Below are positions 1-11,683 of a stretch of DNA of 64,000 bases, piece after piece. Source of the DNA: Verrucomicrobiaceae bacterium (GTDB lineage: Bacteria > Verrucomicrobiota > Verrucomicrobiia > Verrucomicrobiales > Verrucomicrobiaceae); assembly GCA_019694165.1 (NCBI GenBank), contig JAIBCL010000006.1, positions 186,001 to 250,000 of the forward strand, given 5' to 3'. The notes under the pieces are model-generated. The model saw only the letters and a list, made by a program, of their open reading frames with translations. It had not been told where the DNA came from and made no database searches. The first letter of the stretch is position 1. The number at the start of each line of letters is the position of its first letter. The translations under genes were made by a program, and so were the position numbers.

Positions 1-2
1 CG

Positions 3-2717
3 CTTTCGCTGCTCGTCCTTGTCTCAAGTGCAAGCGGCCAGCCCTTCACCAACAACATGGACGCCGCCCTCGTCGTCGGGCAGCCAAATTTCACCGCCCA
101 AAACACCACCCGCGATCAATCGACGACCGTCGCTGCGACTGGCTGCGCGGTAAGTGCGACTGGCAAGCTGGCCGTCGTCGATCTATCCATTGGCCGGATA
201 ATGCTCTGGAACGCAATTCCGACGGCAAATGGTGCGCCCGCCAATGTGGTAGTAGGCAAGTCTAGTTTTACCGACACGACGACCGGCACGTCAGCCAGCG
301 TGATGATGAGGGGCTATGATGTGGCCTTTTCACCAGATGGCTCGAAGCTCATAGCCAGCGACACGCTCAACAACCGGGTGCTCATCTGGAACACGGTGCC
401 CACTGTCAACGGCGCCGGTGCGAGTGTGGTGATCGGACAGACGGATTTTGTGACCGCCACGGCCGGAGCGACGGCTGCCAAGCTGGACACACCCACGGGT
501 GTTTTTGTCACGTCTGGCGGCAAGCTGATCATCGGTGACAGGGGAAATAACCGGCTGTTGGTTTTCAATTCAATTCCAACCACCAATGGAGCGGCGGCGG
601 ATGTTGTCATTGGCCAACCTGACATGACGACCAAGACGTTTGGCAATACGGCAAACAAGATGAACGCTCCTGCCCGTTGCACGTTGAGCAGTGATGGGAA
701 ACTTCTGGTAGCGGACGAGATCAATCATCGTGTCCTGATCTTCAATACCGTCCCGACCACAAACGGAGCCTCTGCGGATGTGGTGATCGGCCAGACAGGC
801 TTTGGCAGTTCCACCTTCGGCACCAGCGCAACGAAGTTTGCGAACCCGGCTGGTGTCAGCGTGTCACCCACCGGACAGTTGGCTGTGAGTGACTTCAACA
901 ACAACCGGGTGCTGATTTACAATACCGTTCCCACCGCACATGGCGCGACGGCGGACTTTGTGCTCGGTCAGCCAGATTTCACATCCAGCGCCGCCTTCAA
1001 TGGTGGTGTCTCCGCCCACTCGATGGCTTCGTTGCAATCAGTGCTGTTCATTCCGGATGGACGCCTGCTGGTGGCTGGCAATGTCATGCATCGCCTGATG
1101 ATCTTTGGCGCGCCCACCACGCCTGGACCTGTCGCCTCGAGTTTCGGCGGTGGTGCGGTGACTGCGGCCAATTCACCGGATGCCGCCGGTGCGGACAGCG
1201 GTACGAAGTTTGATGTGCTCAAGCGCGGCGGCTATATCGCGCAGAATGGCAACATCATCTTTCCCGGCTTTCTTCTCGTCGGCACCGGTGGTGTGACGCT
1301 CAGTCCAAACAACTACATGGGCCTCTGGAAGCACAATGGCACCAGCCTCAATCTGCTGGCCCGCAGCGGCAACGATGCCGCCGAAACCGGCACCACGGCG
1401 GCGAAGTGGGACGTGCTGCCGCTGACACCGGCCATCAACGACAGCGGCGAGGTCACATTCCTTGCCTCGCTCGTCGTCAGCGGCGCGAGCACGCCGGCCA
1501 CGACCGTGGACAATGACACCGGCCTGTGGAGCGAGCTGGGTGCCACGGGCCTCGGGATTCTCATGCGCGAGGGTGACACCATCCCGCCCGTTAGTCCGTT
1601 GCAGATCGGTGCTTTTGCCTCCGGGTGCTTTGCCACAGCGCACACCGGTGCCTCGACGGGTGAAGCGGCTTTTGCGGTGACGATGAAAAACGGCAGCACC
1701 GACACCGCCATCCTGCGTGCCAGCATCAACGGCCCGACGGTCACGACCGTCGGCGTCGTCGCCCGTGAAAACACAGCGATGCCTGGCGTGGCGGGCGAGC
1801 TGTTCGGCAATCTCGCCGGCAGCTACACTGACTCCCTGCGCATGGACCCCACCGGCAATCTTTGCTTTGTGGCCCTCTCGGCTTCCAATCGCGAGAGCAT
1901 CTGGTATCAGCCGGCAAGTCCGGCGGGCAGCCCGGCGGCGAAGGCCTTCATCGCCGGCACAGCGGCCACCGGCGACACTGCACCTGGCACCGGCGGCGCG
2001 ACCTTCAAGAACATCAAGTCACCGGCCATCGGCAGCGGCGGCACCATCAGCTTCCGCGGCTTCCTCAACAACAACGGCGACAACGCCGGCGGCGCGAAGA
2101 ACGACGGCATCTGGCGTGGCACGGTGGGCGGCGGCTTCACCTGCATCTTGCGCCGCGGCGACAGTGCGCTGCCGGGCATGGCCATCGGCTCAAAGGTAGG
2201 CAATCTCTGGGGCGGCTGGCTCAACCGCCTCAACCACGGCGCCTGGAAAGGCTGGGAGGACACGGCGGGCGATGGTGTCAGCCCTTTCCCCGCCGACACC
2301 TATGCCATCTACACCGACGTCGGCGGCACGATGCGCGCGCTCGTCCGTGTCGGAGATCCTGCGCCAGGAGCCGGCGGTGCCACGCTGGCCAGCGTGGATC
2401 ATCCCGTGGTCAGCGGCAATGCACCCGGCACCGAGCATGTGGCCTTCCTGGGCACCCTCAGCGGTGCCGGTGTGACGGCGGGCACCAATGACAAGGCGCT
2501 GTGGCGCAGCCTGAACGGCGCAGCCCCCACGCTGGTGCTCCGCACTGGCAGCACGATGGCTACTTCGCAGGGGCCGAAGACCATCTTCAAGTTCGACCTG
2601 CCCGCCTCGAACACCAACGAACGCCGCTGGGAGCAGCCTGTGATGGATGCCACGGGCCGCATCCTCGTGTTGGTGACCTTCACCGACAACGCCACCAGCG
2701 AGGCGCTCATCCCTTGA
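3..2717 (+). CDS. Secreted NHL-repeat protein with NxxGxxxAF-type C-terminal repeats (5' partial)
   Basis: The reading frame is open from the left window edge. The residues before the first ATG (position 57) read LSLLVLVSSASGQPF, the hydrophobic core and cleavage region of a signal peptide, so the real start lies upstream of the window. Residues about 30-350 hold at least five copies of a roughly 60-residue NHL-type repeat with the recurring elements NNRVLIFN, TNGA.ADVVIGQ and GVSVSP.G.L, which form a beta-propeller in this family. Residues about 380-880 hold a second repeat type (LARSGNDAAETG, INDSGEVTF, LREGD) like the tandem NxxGxxxAF repeats of secreted PVC proteins. The role is probably extracellular or surface binding; no catalytic residues were recognised. 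Confidence 0.85.
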   Translation, partial: LSLLVLVSSASGQPFTNNMDAALVVGQPNFTAQNTTRDQSTTVAATGCAVSATGKLAVVDLSIGRIMLWNAIPTANGAPANVVVGKSSFTDTTTGTSASVMMRGYDVAFSPDGSKLIASDTLNNRVLIWNTVPTVNGAGASVVIGQTDFVTATAGATAAKLDTPTGVFVTSGGKLIIGDRGNNRLLVFNSIPTTNGAAADVVIGQPDMTTKTFGNTANKMNAPARCTLSSDGKLLVADEINHRVLIFNTVPTTNGASADVVIGQTGFGSSTFGTSATKFANPAGVSVSPTGQLAVSDFNNNRVLIYNTVPTAHGATADFVLGQPDFTSSAAFNGGVSAHSMASLQSVLFIPDGRLLVAGNVMHRLMIFGAPTTPGPVASSFGGGAVTAANSPDAAGADSGTKFDVLKRGGYIAQNGNIIFPGFLLVGTGGVTLSPNNYMGLWKHNGTSLNLLARSGNDAAETGTTAAKWDVLPLTPAINDSGEVTFLASLVVSGASTPATTVDNDTGLWSELGATGLGILMREGDTIPPVSPLQIGAFASGCFATAHTGASTGEAAFAVTMKNGSTDTAILRASINGPTVTTVGVVARENTAMPGVAGELFGNLAGSYTDSLRMDPTGNLCFVALSASNRESIWYQPASPAGSPAAKAFIAGTAATGDTAPGTGGATFKNIKSPAIGSGGTISFRGFLNNNGDNAGGAKNDGIWRGTVGGGFTCILRRGDSALPGMAIGSKVGNLWGGWLNRLNHGAWKGWEDTAGDGVSPFPADTYAIYTDVGGTMRALVRVGDPAPGAGGATLASVDHPVVSGNAPGTEHVAFLGTLSGAGVTAGTNDKALWRSLNGAAPTLVLRTGSTMATSQGPKTIFKFDLPASNTNERRWEQPVMDATGRILVLVTFTDNATSEALIP

Positions 2718-2845
2718 CGAGACCGCCCCCCTCGTCGGCGTGATACCTCCCGCCGGGTGTGCCGCCGTCGCGCAACCGGTGCGTTGGATTTTGATTCCGT
2801 GGGTTCATCCGCACGGTGGTTCACCCGGTCGTCTTCCGGGCAATT

Positions 2846-3778
2846 TCAACTCCAAGCGAGTGTCACCCGCTGGCCGTGCTCGGCGTGATCGGGATTCAGG
2901 CTGCGGAGTTCGAGATCCATGCCGTCATCGCGCACGATGGCGCGCACCCAGCCGCTGGGGCGCTCCTTGTTGAAGACATAAGCCACGGGCGGGAGGTTCA
3001 CGCGGTGGAGGCCGCTCTTGGCACCGTTGATCACCTGCCAATTGTGCGTGTGGCCGTAAAAGAGCGCCTTCACCTTCTTGTGGCCTTCGATGACGGAGAC
3101 GAGCGCGTCGCTGTCGAGCAAACCGGTTTTCTTGCCGCCCTCGGGCACGGGGACCTGAGGATTGTGATGCACCATCACCACCGTCGGCTTGTCACCGAGA
3201 CTGGCGAGCGTGCGGTCGATCCAGGCGAGCTGCGCCTCGCCGAGCAGGCCGGGCGTGCCGTTGATCTTGTCCAGCGAATCGAGCAGCACCCAGTGAATGC
3301 GCGCACTGGAGACGACGGACACCTGCTTCTGCGCGACGGGCTTCTTCTCCTCGGCGAGCGACAGGTCGAGGCTCGTGCAGTTCGACATGAAAGTTTCGCG
3401 GTTGTCGTGATTGCCGAGCGTAAGGTGCACGGGCAGGCCCGCATCACGCAGCGGCTGCATGAGGGAGACGAAGGTGCTGTAGTCACCCGCCTGGCCGTCG
3501 AGATAGGCAAGATCGCCGTTCACCATGACGCCGAAGGGTTTTTCCTTCTCCTTGAGTGCCTGCGCCACGCAGCGCTTCAAATTGTCCCCCATGCACGCGC
3601 CGCGGGCTTCGAGCGCCACGTTCTCGGCGATGTGCGTGTCGGAGAAGAGAATCCATGTTTCGCCGTCACCGGCGGCGCGCATGGAGTCCGCGCAGGCAAA
3701 ACCCACGCCCGCCGTGGCGCAGCGTTTCAGCCAGTCGCGACGTGAGAGATGGCGGGCAGGCGGAAGGTGAATGGGCAT
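2846..3778 (-). CDS. Tat-exported calcineurin-like metallophosphoesterase
   Basis: The dinuclear metal site of the calcineurin-like family is visible in order: DTH, NGDLAY, GNHD, VHHN and GHTH. The N-terminus carries a twin-arginine signal (SRRDWLKRC followed by a small hydrophobic stretch), so the folded enzyme should be exported to the periplasm. Start 3778 (MPIHLPPARH) was chosen because it places the RR motif about 12 residues in; an in-frame ATG at 3829 would add 17 residues and cannot be excluded. The substrate is unknown; these enzymes cleave phosphomonoesters or phosphodiesters. It converges with the NHL-repeat gene across a 128-bp gap. Confidence 0.88.
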   Translation of the reverse strand: MPIHLPPARHLSRRDWLKRCATAGVGFACADSMRAAGDGETWILFSDTHIAENVALEARGACMGDNLKRCVAQALKEKEKPFGVMVNGDLAYLDGQAGDYSTFVSLMQPLRDAGLPVHLTLGNHDNRETFMSNCTSLDLSLAEEKKPVAQKQVSVVSSARIHWVLLDSLDKINGTPGLLGEAQLAWIDRTLASLGDKPTVVMVHHNPQVPVPEGGKKTGLLDSDALVSVIEGHKKVKALFYGHTHNWQVINGAKSGLHRVNLPPVAYVFNKERPSGWVRAIVRDDGMDLELRSLNPDHAEHGQRVTLAWS

Positions 3779-3940
3779 GGCAGGAGACGGGCGGGTATGT
3801 TCGAGTGCAGGAGATTGAACGGCGCTCATGGCGCGTAGTGATCAAGGCGGCGGCTTCAAAGGCTAAAAAGTGCCGGCGAATGGCAAGCGAATCACTGCCG
3901 GGACCGGTCCGGTTCGGAGGAAGGGCACAACAACGGCGGC

Positions 3941-4561
3941 TCACGTCCCGAAGTACCGGTCTCCGGCGTCGCCAAGTCCTGGCACGATGTAGCAGCGCTC
4001 ATTGAGGCCCGCGTCGATGGCCGAGGTGAAGACCGGCACATCAGGATGCGCGGCCTTGAAGGCGGCGATGCCCTCCGGTGCGCTGACGACGCAGACAAGG
4101 CGCAACCGGTTGGCACCCGCGGCTTTCAATTGCCGCGCCGCCTCCACGGCGCTGCCACCCGTGGCGAGCATGGGATCGAGCAGGAAGACCTCCGCCTCCG
4201 CCAGCGTCGAGGGCAGCTTTGCGTAGTATGACTCCGGCAGCGCGGTCTCTTCATTCCGGCAGATGCCGATGTGAGCGACGATCATGTCGGGCACGAGCGG
4301 CAGGATGCCATCCACCAGCCCGAGACCCGCGCGAAGAATGGGCGAGAGCACCACCTTGCGGCGGATGCGATGTCCCTGCGTGGTCGTGAGCGGCGTTTTC
4401 ACCTCGATCGTCTCAAGTTCCAAATCCTTCGCCGCCTCCGCAAAGAGCAGTCCGGCCAGCCTGCTCAGGTGCCAGCGGAACTTCTCCGTCGCCGTGCGCT
4501 CGTCGCGCATGGCCGTGAGGTGGACTTTCGCGAGGGAGTGGTCGAGGACGTGGACGGGCAT
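3941..4561 (-). CDS. upp: Uracil phosphoribosyltransferase
   Basis: The 206-residue product has the usual length for UPRTase, which converts uracil and PRPP to UMP in pyrimidine salvage. The N-terminus (DHSLAKVHLTAMRDERT) matches the family. The PRPP-binding loop LDPMLATGGSA, the conserved SPILRAGLGL segment and the C-terminal GLGDAGDRYFGT uracil-binding region are all present. The start is fixed by the conserved N-terminus. It is expected to be cytoplasmic. It lies alone between repeat-bearing spacers, so it is probably transcribed independently. Confidence 0.96.
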   Translation of the reverse strand: MPVHVLDHSLAKVHLTAMRDERTATEKFRWHLSRLAGLLFAEAAKDLELETIEVKTPLTTTQGHRIRRKVVLSPILRAGLGLVDGILPLVPDMIVAHIGICRNEETALPESYYAKLPSTLAEAEVFLLDPMLATGGSAVEAARQLKAAGANRLRLVCVVSAPEGIAAFKAAHPDVPVFTSAIDAGLNERCYIVPGLGDAGDRYFGT

Positions 4562-4694
4562 GGGGAAAAGAGGAATGACGAATGCAGAATGACGAATTCG
4601 CCCGGGGGTTACAAGCCTGATTGCAGTCTCATCGCATCAGGCCAGCCCACGACTCAAATCATCCGTCATTCGTCATTCACGCCATTCACGCCAT
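4562..4694. repeat. Intergenic GAATGACGAAT inverted repeat plus ATTCACGCC tandem repeat
   Basis: The spacer between upp and the oxidoreductase gene contains GAATGACGAAT-type units near 4571-4600 and the inverted form CATTCGTCATTC near 4665-4680, followed by three tandem ATTCACGCC units that run into the oxidoreductase stop codon (about 4676-4704). As RNA the inverted parts could form a long hairpin. Such GACGAAT repeats are familiar from intergenic regions of Planctomycetes and Verrucomicrobia. A terminator role for the convergent or tandem minus-strand genes is possible but there is no clear T-run. Confidence 0.6.
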
Positions 4695-6059
4695 TCACGC
4701 CACCGGCGTGACCGCCCATCCGTCACGATAGTGCTTCGTGAGGAATTTCTCGGCTTCCGGCAAATTCGGAATCTTCATGTTCGCGGCATCCCATTCCAGC
4801 GTCCTGCCCTTCTCGGCGAGCCGGCCGGTGACGGGATCGAGGTCGGGCGTGGCAAAACGTGTGGCGACGTTGCCAAGCTGCACCGTCTCGGCGAGCGGGC
4901 CGGCGTAGTGGAAGCCGTCGCTCGTCTTTTGATTGGCGAAGATGCCGTCCACCCAGCGGTGGCGGTGATTGAGACCCTCCTCTTTCGGGTACTTGAAGTC
5001 CTTGAACTTCTCCAGCGGATACAGCCGCGGTCCGCCGACGTGCGCGAGCACCATGTTGCCCTGCTCGCCGATGAAGAGCGAGCCGCTGTTCGGCAGTTCC
5101 AGCTCCGGCGGCATATGTGCAAGCTTGCGATCCGGCTTCAATCCGCCGTCCATCCACGTCACCTCGATTTCGCCCGCGGTGTACTTCGTGCCGGGGAAGA
5201 CATACTTGATGGTCTCGTTCACCGGCCAGACGTGCTGGTTGATGCCGCTGTTCTTCACCGTGAGCGATGTAGGCGCGGTCAGCTCGAGCGCGGTGAATAC
5301 AGGATCGAGAATGTGGCAGCCGAAGTCGCCGAGGCCGCCCGATCCGAAGTCCTGCCAGTCACGCCAGCAGAAGGGGCAATAGACCGGCGCGTAGTCGCGC
5401 ATCGGGGCGACGCCGACCCACAGATTCCAGTCGAGCGTCGCCGGCGGCGCGGCTTTCATTTTCGGCGGCTCCAGCAGGCGCGTGCGCTCGTTGCCCGTCA
5501 CGCCGACCCACGAGTACACTTTCTTCACCTTGCCGATTGCGCCTTCTTTGATCAGCCGCGTGCCGAGGCGGTACTCGATGGCCGAGTGAATCTGATTGCC
5601 CATCTGCGTGATGAGTCCACTTTTCTCCGCCTTCAGCCGAAGCTGGCGCGATTCCCACACCGTGTGCGTCAGCGGCTTCTGCAAATAGACGTGCTTGCCC
5701 GCGTTCATGCAGTCCATCGCCGCCTTCGCGTGCATGTGGTCGGGGATGCCGATGTTTACCGCGTCGATCTTGTCGCCGAGCTTCGCGAGCATCTCGCGGT
5801 AATCCTGAAAGCGGCCCGTGCCCGGGAACTCCTTGTCCGGTCCGGCGAAGTGCGACGTGTCCACGTCGCAAAAGGCGACGTACTTCACTTTCGGATGATC
5901 GCTCGTACTCTTCACATCGCTCCAAGCCATCCCGCTCGCGCCGATGCTCGCGATTTGGAGCATCGAGTTTGGATTCACCGCGCGGAGGATGGCGGGGAAA
6001 CCGGTGACGGCTGCGGAGACGGAGGCGTTCTTCAAAAAGGCGCGGCGTGTGGTGGTCAT
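4695..6059 (-). CDS. Gfo/Idh/MocA family oxidoreductase, Tat-exported
   Basis: The 454-residue protein begins with TTRRAFLKNASVSAAVTG, a twin-arginine signal, followed by an NAD(P)-binding Rossmann fold (IGASGMAW, then AFCDVDTSH). The motif QKPLTHTVWE is the EKP-type active-site segment of the family with Glu replaced by Gln. The C-terminal half is the usual alpha/beta substrate domain (GLGDFGCHILDP, then LDWNLWVG). PVC bacteria carry many such exported oxidoreductases, usually assigned to sugar or polysaccharide metabolism. The substrate cannot be named. It lies just downstream of the DUF1080 lipoprotein gene, a frequent neighbour of this family. Confidence 0.92.
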   Translation of the reverse strand: MTTTRRAFLKNASVSAAVTGFPAILRAVNPNSMLQIASIGASGMAWSDVKSTSDHPKVKYVAFCDVDTSHFAGPDKEFPGTGRFQDYREMLAKLGDKIDAVNIGIPDHMHAKAAMDCMNAGKHVYLQKPLTHTVWESRQLRLKAEKSGLITQMGNQIHSAIEYRLGTRLIKEGAIGKVKKVYSWVGVTGNERTRLLEPPKMKAAPPATLDWNLWVGVAPMRDYAPVYCPFCWRDWQDFGSGGLGDFGCHILDPVFTALELTAPTSLTVKNSGINQHVWPVNETIKYVFPGTKYTAGEIEVTWMDGGLKPDRKLAHMPPELELPNSGSLFIGEQGNMVLAHVGGPRLYPLEKFKDFKYPKEEGLNHRHRWVDGIFANQKTSDGFHYAGPLAETVQLGNVATRFATPDLDPVTGRLAEKGRTLEWDAANMKIPNLPEAEKFLTKHYRDGWAVTPVA

Positions 6060-6135
6060 GGAGTGGTTGGAGTTGAAGTGAATGAGCGAGGGATACGGGC
6101 ACGAAAGCGGTGATGTTTCCCTTGTGTGGCAATCC

Positions 6136-6810
6136 TCACCGCGGATATCCCAGCTCCTCCGCCACCAATGTCCTCACACGCCCCGTGCTCTGGAAGGTCG
6201 CGAGGCCGAAGGGTGCGCAGTTCTCGATGTAGCCGGGGCGCAGGCTGATGACTCGGGCTTTGATGGAGGTGTTGATGACGAGGCGGTCGTCGATCCATGC
6301 TTTGATCTCGTCTTCGCGGACTTCGAGCTTGAGGCGGTACCATTTGCCGTTCTCGAACTTTTGCTCGCTGCGCGTGGAATTGTTCGAGGCGTCCTCGCCG
6401 TCGATGCTGGAAATGCCGACGAGTCCGCCACCCCAGCCGCCGACGACGAGAGTGGCGCAGGTGTCGATGCGGCGGACGGGAAAGGTGATCGCGGCGAAAA
6501 AGTCGGCGCCTTCAACGCGCATGGCTTCGCAGGTGATTGTGTAGTCGCGCAATGGTAGCCCGCCTGACTGCCAGTTGTCGTAGCTCAGGCCGGTCATCGG
6601 TCCGCCGGCTTCCATGAATGCCTCGCCGTCGCGCACCTCGGCCTTGCCAGCGTCGGGCATGGCGGCGGATTTCCAGTGCGTGGCCTCGGTGGCGGAAAGG
6701 AGGTCCCACTTTTTCAGTGTGCGCGTCTCATGCGGCGGCGGTTTGCAGGCTGCGGTCAGCAGAGTGGTGAGAATGAGACAGATGGGACGGATGTGACTCA
6801 TGAGCCTCAT
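6136..6810 (-). CDS. DUF1080 (3-keto-disaccharide hydrolase-like) lipoprotein
   Basis: The N-terminus has a lipoprotein signal ending at LLTAAC, so the mature protein should be lipid-anchored. The remaining 200 residues resemble the DUF1080 concanavalin-like fold, with the typical EVREDEIKAWIDDRLV and PFGLATFQSTGRVR segments. Related domains are linked to 3-keto-glycoside hydrolysis, which fits the Gfo/Idh/MocA gene immediately downstream. Its ATG overlaps the stop of the EVE gene by four bases (ATGA at 6807-6810), suggesting translational coupling. Another in-frame ATG lies three codons further in. Confidence 0.85.
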   Translation of the reverse strand: MRLMSHIRPICLILTTLLTAACKPPPHETRTLKKWDLLSATEATHWKSAAMPDAGKAEVRDGEAFMEAGGPMTGLSYDNWQSGGLPLRDYTITCEAMRVEGADFFAAITFPVRRIDTCATLVVGGWGGGLVGISSIDGEDASNNSTRSEQKFENGKWYRLKLEVREDEIKAWIDDRLVINTSIKARVISLRPGYIENCAPFGLATFQSTGRVRTLVAEELGYPR

Positions 6811-7277
6811 GCCTTTATCCCGCCGAGCGCACAGATGCGCTGCCAGTGCTTCTCATCCACGGGCGTGATCGAGAGGCGGTTGCCGCGACGGAGGACAAGC
6901 ATGTCCGCGAGCTTCGGGTCGGCGCGCAGCATGTCGAGGGTGACGAAGGTATTGAAGTCCGTCTCCCACTTCACGTCCACCAGCAGCCAGCGCGGTTCTT
7001 CACGCTTGCTGCCCGCATCGAAGTACTCCGATGATGGATCGAATTGAGCGGGATCCGGCCGCGCCTCGCTCGCGATCTTCACCAAGCCCGCGATGCCGGG
7101 CACCTCGCAACTCGAGTGATAGAAGAATCCGAGGTCGCCGACGCGCATCTGGTCACGCATCATGTTGCGCACCTGGTAGTTCCGCACGCCGTTCCACGGC
7201 TCCGTTTTCTTCGGGCGCTTCTTGAGATCGTCAAAAGAGAAGACGTCGGGTTCGGATTTGAGGATCCAGTGGTTCAT
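6807..7277 (-). CDS. EVE domain protein (thymocyte nuclear protein 1-like)
   Basis: The 156-residue product is almost entirely an EVE domain. It opens with the diagnostic MNHWILKSEP, continues with FDDL and WNGVRNYQVRNMMRDQM, and has GFFYHSSCEVPGIAG, the segment that forms the modified-base pocket. EVE domains bind modified nucleotides in nucleic acids and are related to the PUA/YTH fold. Start 7277 was chosen over an in-frame ATG at 7301 because the family starts at this methionine. It overlaps the downstream DUF1080 gene by four bases. It is expected to be cytoplasmic. Confidence 0.92.
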   Translation of the reverse strand: MNHWILKSEPDVFSFDDLKKRPKKTEPWNGVRNYQVRNMMRDQMRVGDLGFFYHSSCEVPGIAGLVKIASEARPDPAQFDPSSEYFDAGSKREEPRWLLVDVKWETDFNTFVTLDMLRADPKLADMLVLRRGNRLSITPVDEKHWQRICALGGIKA

Positions 7278-7356
7278 GGAACCACGGGATACACGGAACA
7301 CACGGAAAGGAAAACCAAACTTCTGGTTCCGTGTATTCCGTTGGTTCCGTGGTCAA
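7274..7356. repeat. CACGGAA-type intergenic inverted repeat
   Basis: This spacer holds GGAACCACGG, GATACACGGAACA and CACACGGAA on one side and the inverted forms TTCCGTGTATTCC and TTGGTTCCGTGG on the other, separated by a short AAACC-rich middle. The arms can pair over more than 25 bases with interruptions. CACGGAA/TTCCGTG repeats of this kind are common between genes in PVC genomes. It sits between the D-threonine aldolase-like gene and the EVE gene and may act as a transcript-end hairpin. Confidence 0.6.
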
Positions 7357-7358
7357 AC

Positions 7359-8483
7359 TCAAATCGTAATTCTGCGGTTCCGCGCCGGGATCGGCCAGCG
7401 CTCCGCCACCTTGCCGCCATCGATGACCACCGCCTCACCGTGGAGCGCGACGGTGGGGCAGACGTGGAGGGGAATGCCGTGCAGCGACTGGCCGATGAGA
7501 AAGCGCTCGGGCTGCTCGACTTCGAGCACGAGATGTTCCTCGCTTTGCATCAGTGCCTTCGCTTCGGGCAGTTCCTCGAAGCGCACGCGCGGATGCGGAT
7601 TCTCGGCGGCGACGGACTTGTGGCCGAGATCGAGCGTGAGGCGGTTCGTGCCCGGCTTGCTGATCACACGGGCGAGCAGCACGGCGGCCGGCAGGAAGGG
7701 CATGTCCGCACAGCGGTCACCGTAGCCAAAATCCCACAGCACCGTGGTGCCGGGGCTGCACACGCGGTCGTCACACTTCGCGTGAAATGGGAACGTCGGC
7801 GAGCCGCCGGCGACGAGTTCTTTGACGATGATGCCGTTGCTTTGCAGCTCTTTGCGAAAGGCGAGAACCGGCGCAAACGCTTCCTCACAGCGTTTGCGGC
7901 GCACTTCGACATCCTTGTCGTGGATGTGGCCGTCGTAGGCATGCAGGCCGGCAAATTGCAGGCGCGGCGTGTCTTTGATCGACTTCGCGAGAAACATCGC
8001 CTGCTCGCCCGGCACGATGCCGGTGCGCGCCATGCCGCAGTCGAGTTCGAGATACACACCGAGCGTGACGCGGTTCTGCTGTGCCGCCGCGGCGATGAAA
8101 CGGATCGTTTCCTCGTCATCGGCGATGGTCGAGAAAGTCGTGCCCGGGTATTTGACCGCCAGTTCGGCAAGGCGGTGTGCATTGATGCCCACGCAGGGCA
8201 TGGCCAGCAGCACGTCCGGAGCTCCGGCCTGAGCGCACATTTCCGTCTCGGCGATGGTGGCGGCTTTGTACTTGGTGATGCCGAGTTCGATCTGGCGTTT
8301 GATCAGCGGGCCGAGCTTGTGCGTCTTCACATGCGGGCGCAGGCGCTGCGGGCCGCCGGCGATGTCGAGCATCAGCTTCAGATTGTGCTCGATGCGCTCG
8401 CGATACAGCAACAGCGCGGGCGACGCGATCTGTTCTTCGTCTTCGATGTGGTACCAGGCGTGTGTGGAGTCAGGGGCGGACAT
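7359..8483 (-). CDS. D-threonine aldolase / D-serine dehydratase-like PLP enzyme
   Basis: The 374-residue protein is an alanine racemase-fold (type III) PLP enzyme. The Schiff-base lysine is expected in RPHVKTHK near residue 60, and the C-terminal DSD1-like domain carries HVC in PLHVCP, matching the His-x-Cys zinc site of the eukaryotic-type D-serine dehydratase branch rather than the His-x-Asp site of bacterial D-threonine aldolases. The predicted reaction is cleavage or dehydration of a D-3-hydroxyamino acid. The start at 8483 (MSAPDSTHAWYHIED) was chosen because the much longer frame upstream (to 9002) lies over the PSD1 gene and is not conserved-looking. Confidence 0.87.
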   Translation of the reverse strand: MSAPDSTHAWYHIEDEEQIASPALLLYRERIEHNLKLMLDIAGGPQRLRPHVKTHKLGPLIKRQIELGITKYKAATIAETEMCAQAGAPDVLLAMPCVGINAHRLAELAVKYPGTTFSTIADDEETIRFIAAAAQQNRVTLGVYLELDCGMARTGIVPGEQAMFLAKSIKDTPRLQFAGLHAYDGHIHDKDVEVRRKRCEEAFAPVLAFRKELQSNGIIVKELVAGGSPTFPFHAKCDDRVCSPGTTVLWDFGYGDRCADMPFLPAAVLLARVISKPGTNRLTLDLGHKSVAAENPHPRVRFEELPEAKALMQSEEHLVLEVEQPERFLIGQSLHGIPLHVCPTVALHGEAVVIDGGKVAERWPIPARNRRITI

Positions 8484-8554
8484 GGGGGCGGCATGATGAG
8501 TGCGACGGGGGCGAATGCAAAAGGCAAAATGCGCCGGGAGGAGCGGCACGGTGC

Positions 8555-11638
<3,084 letters not shown>

Positions 11639-11683
11639 CGCCGCAGAGGAACGATCACGCGGCGGATCGACTTTCAGCACGGC

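Noticed and set aside
1173-1643. Minus-strand ORF opposite the NHL-repeat gene
   Set aside because: It is antisense to a clearly coding frame with a signal peptide and repeats, and its sequence has no domain-like pattern.
4731-6113. 460-residue plus-strand ORF opposite the Gfo/Idh/MocA gene
   Set aside because: It mirrors the third-position GC bias of the real minus-strand gene; the product is Arg/His/Val-rich with no motif.
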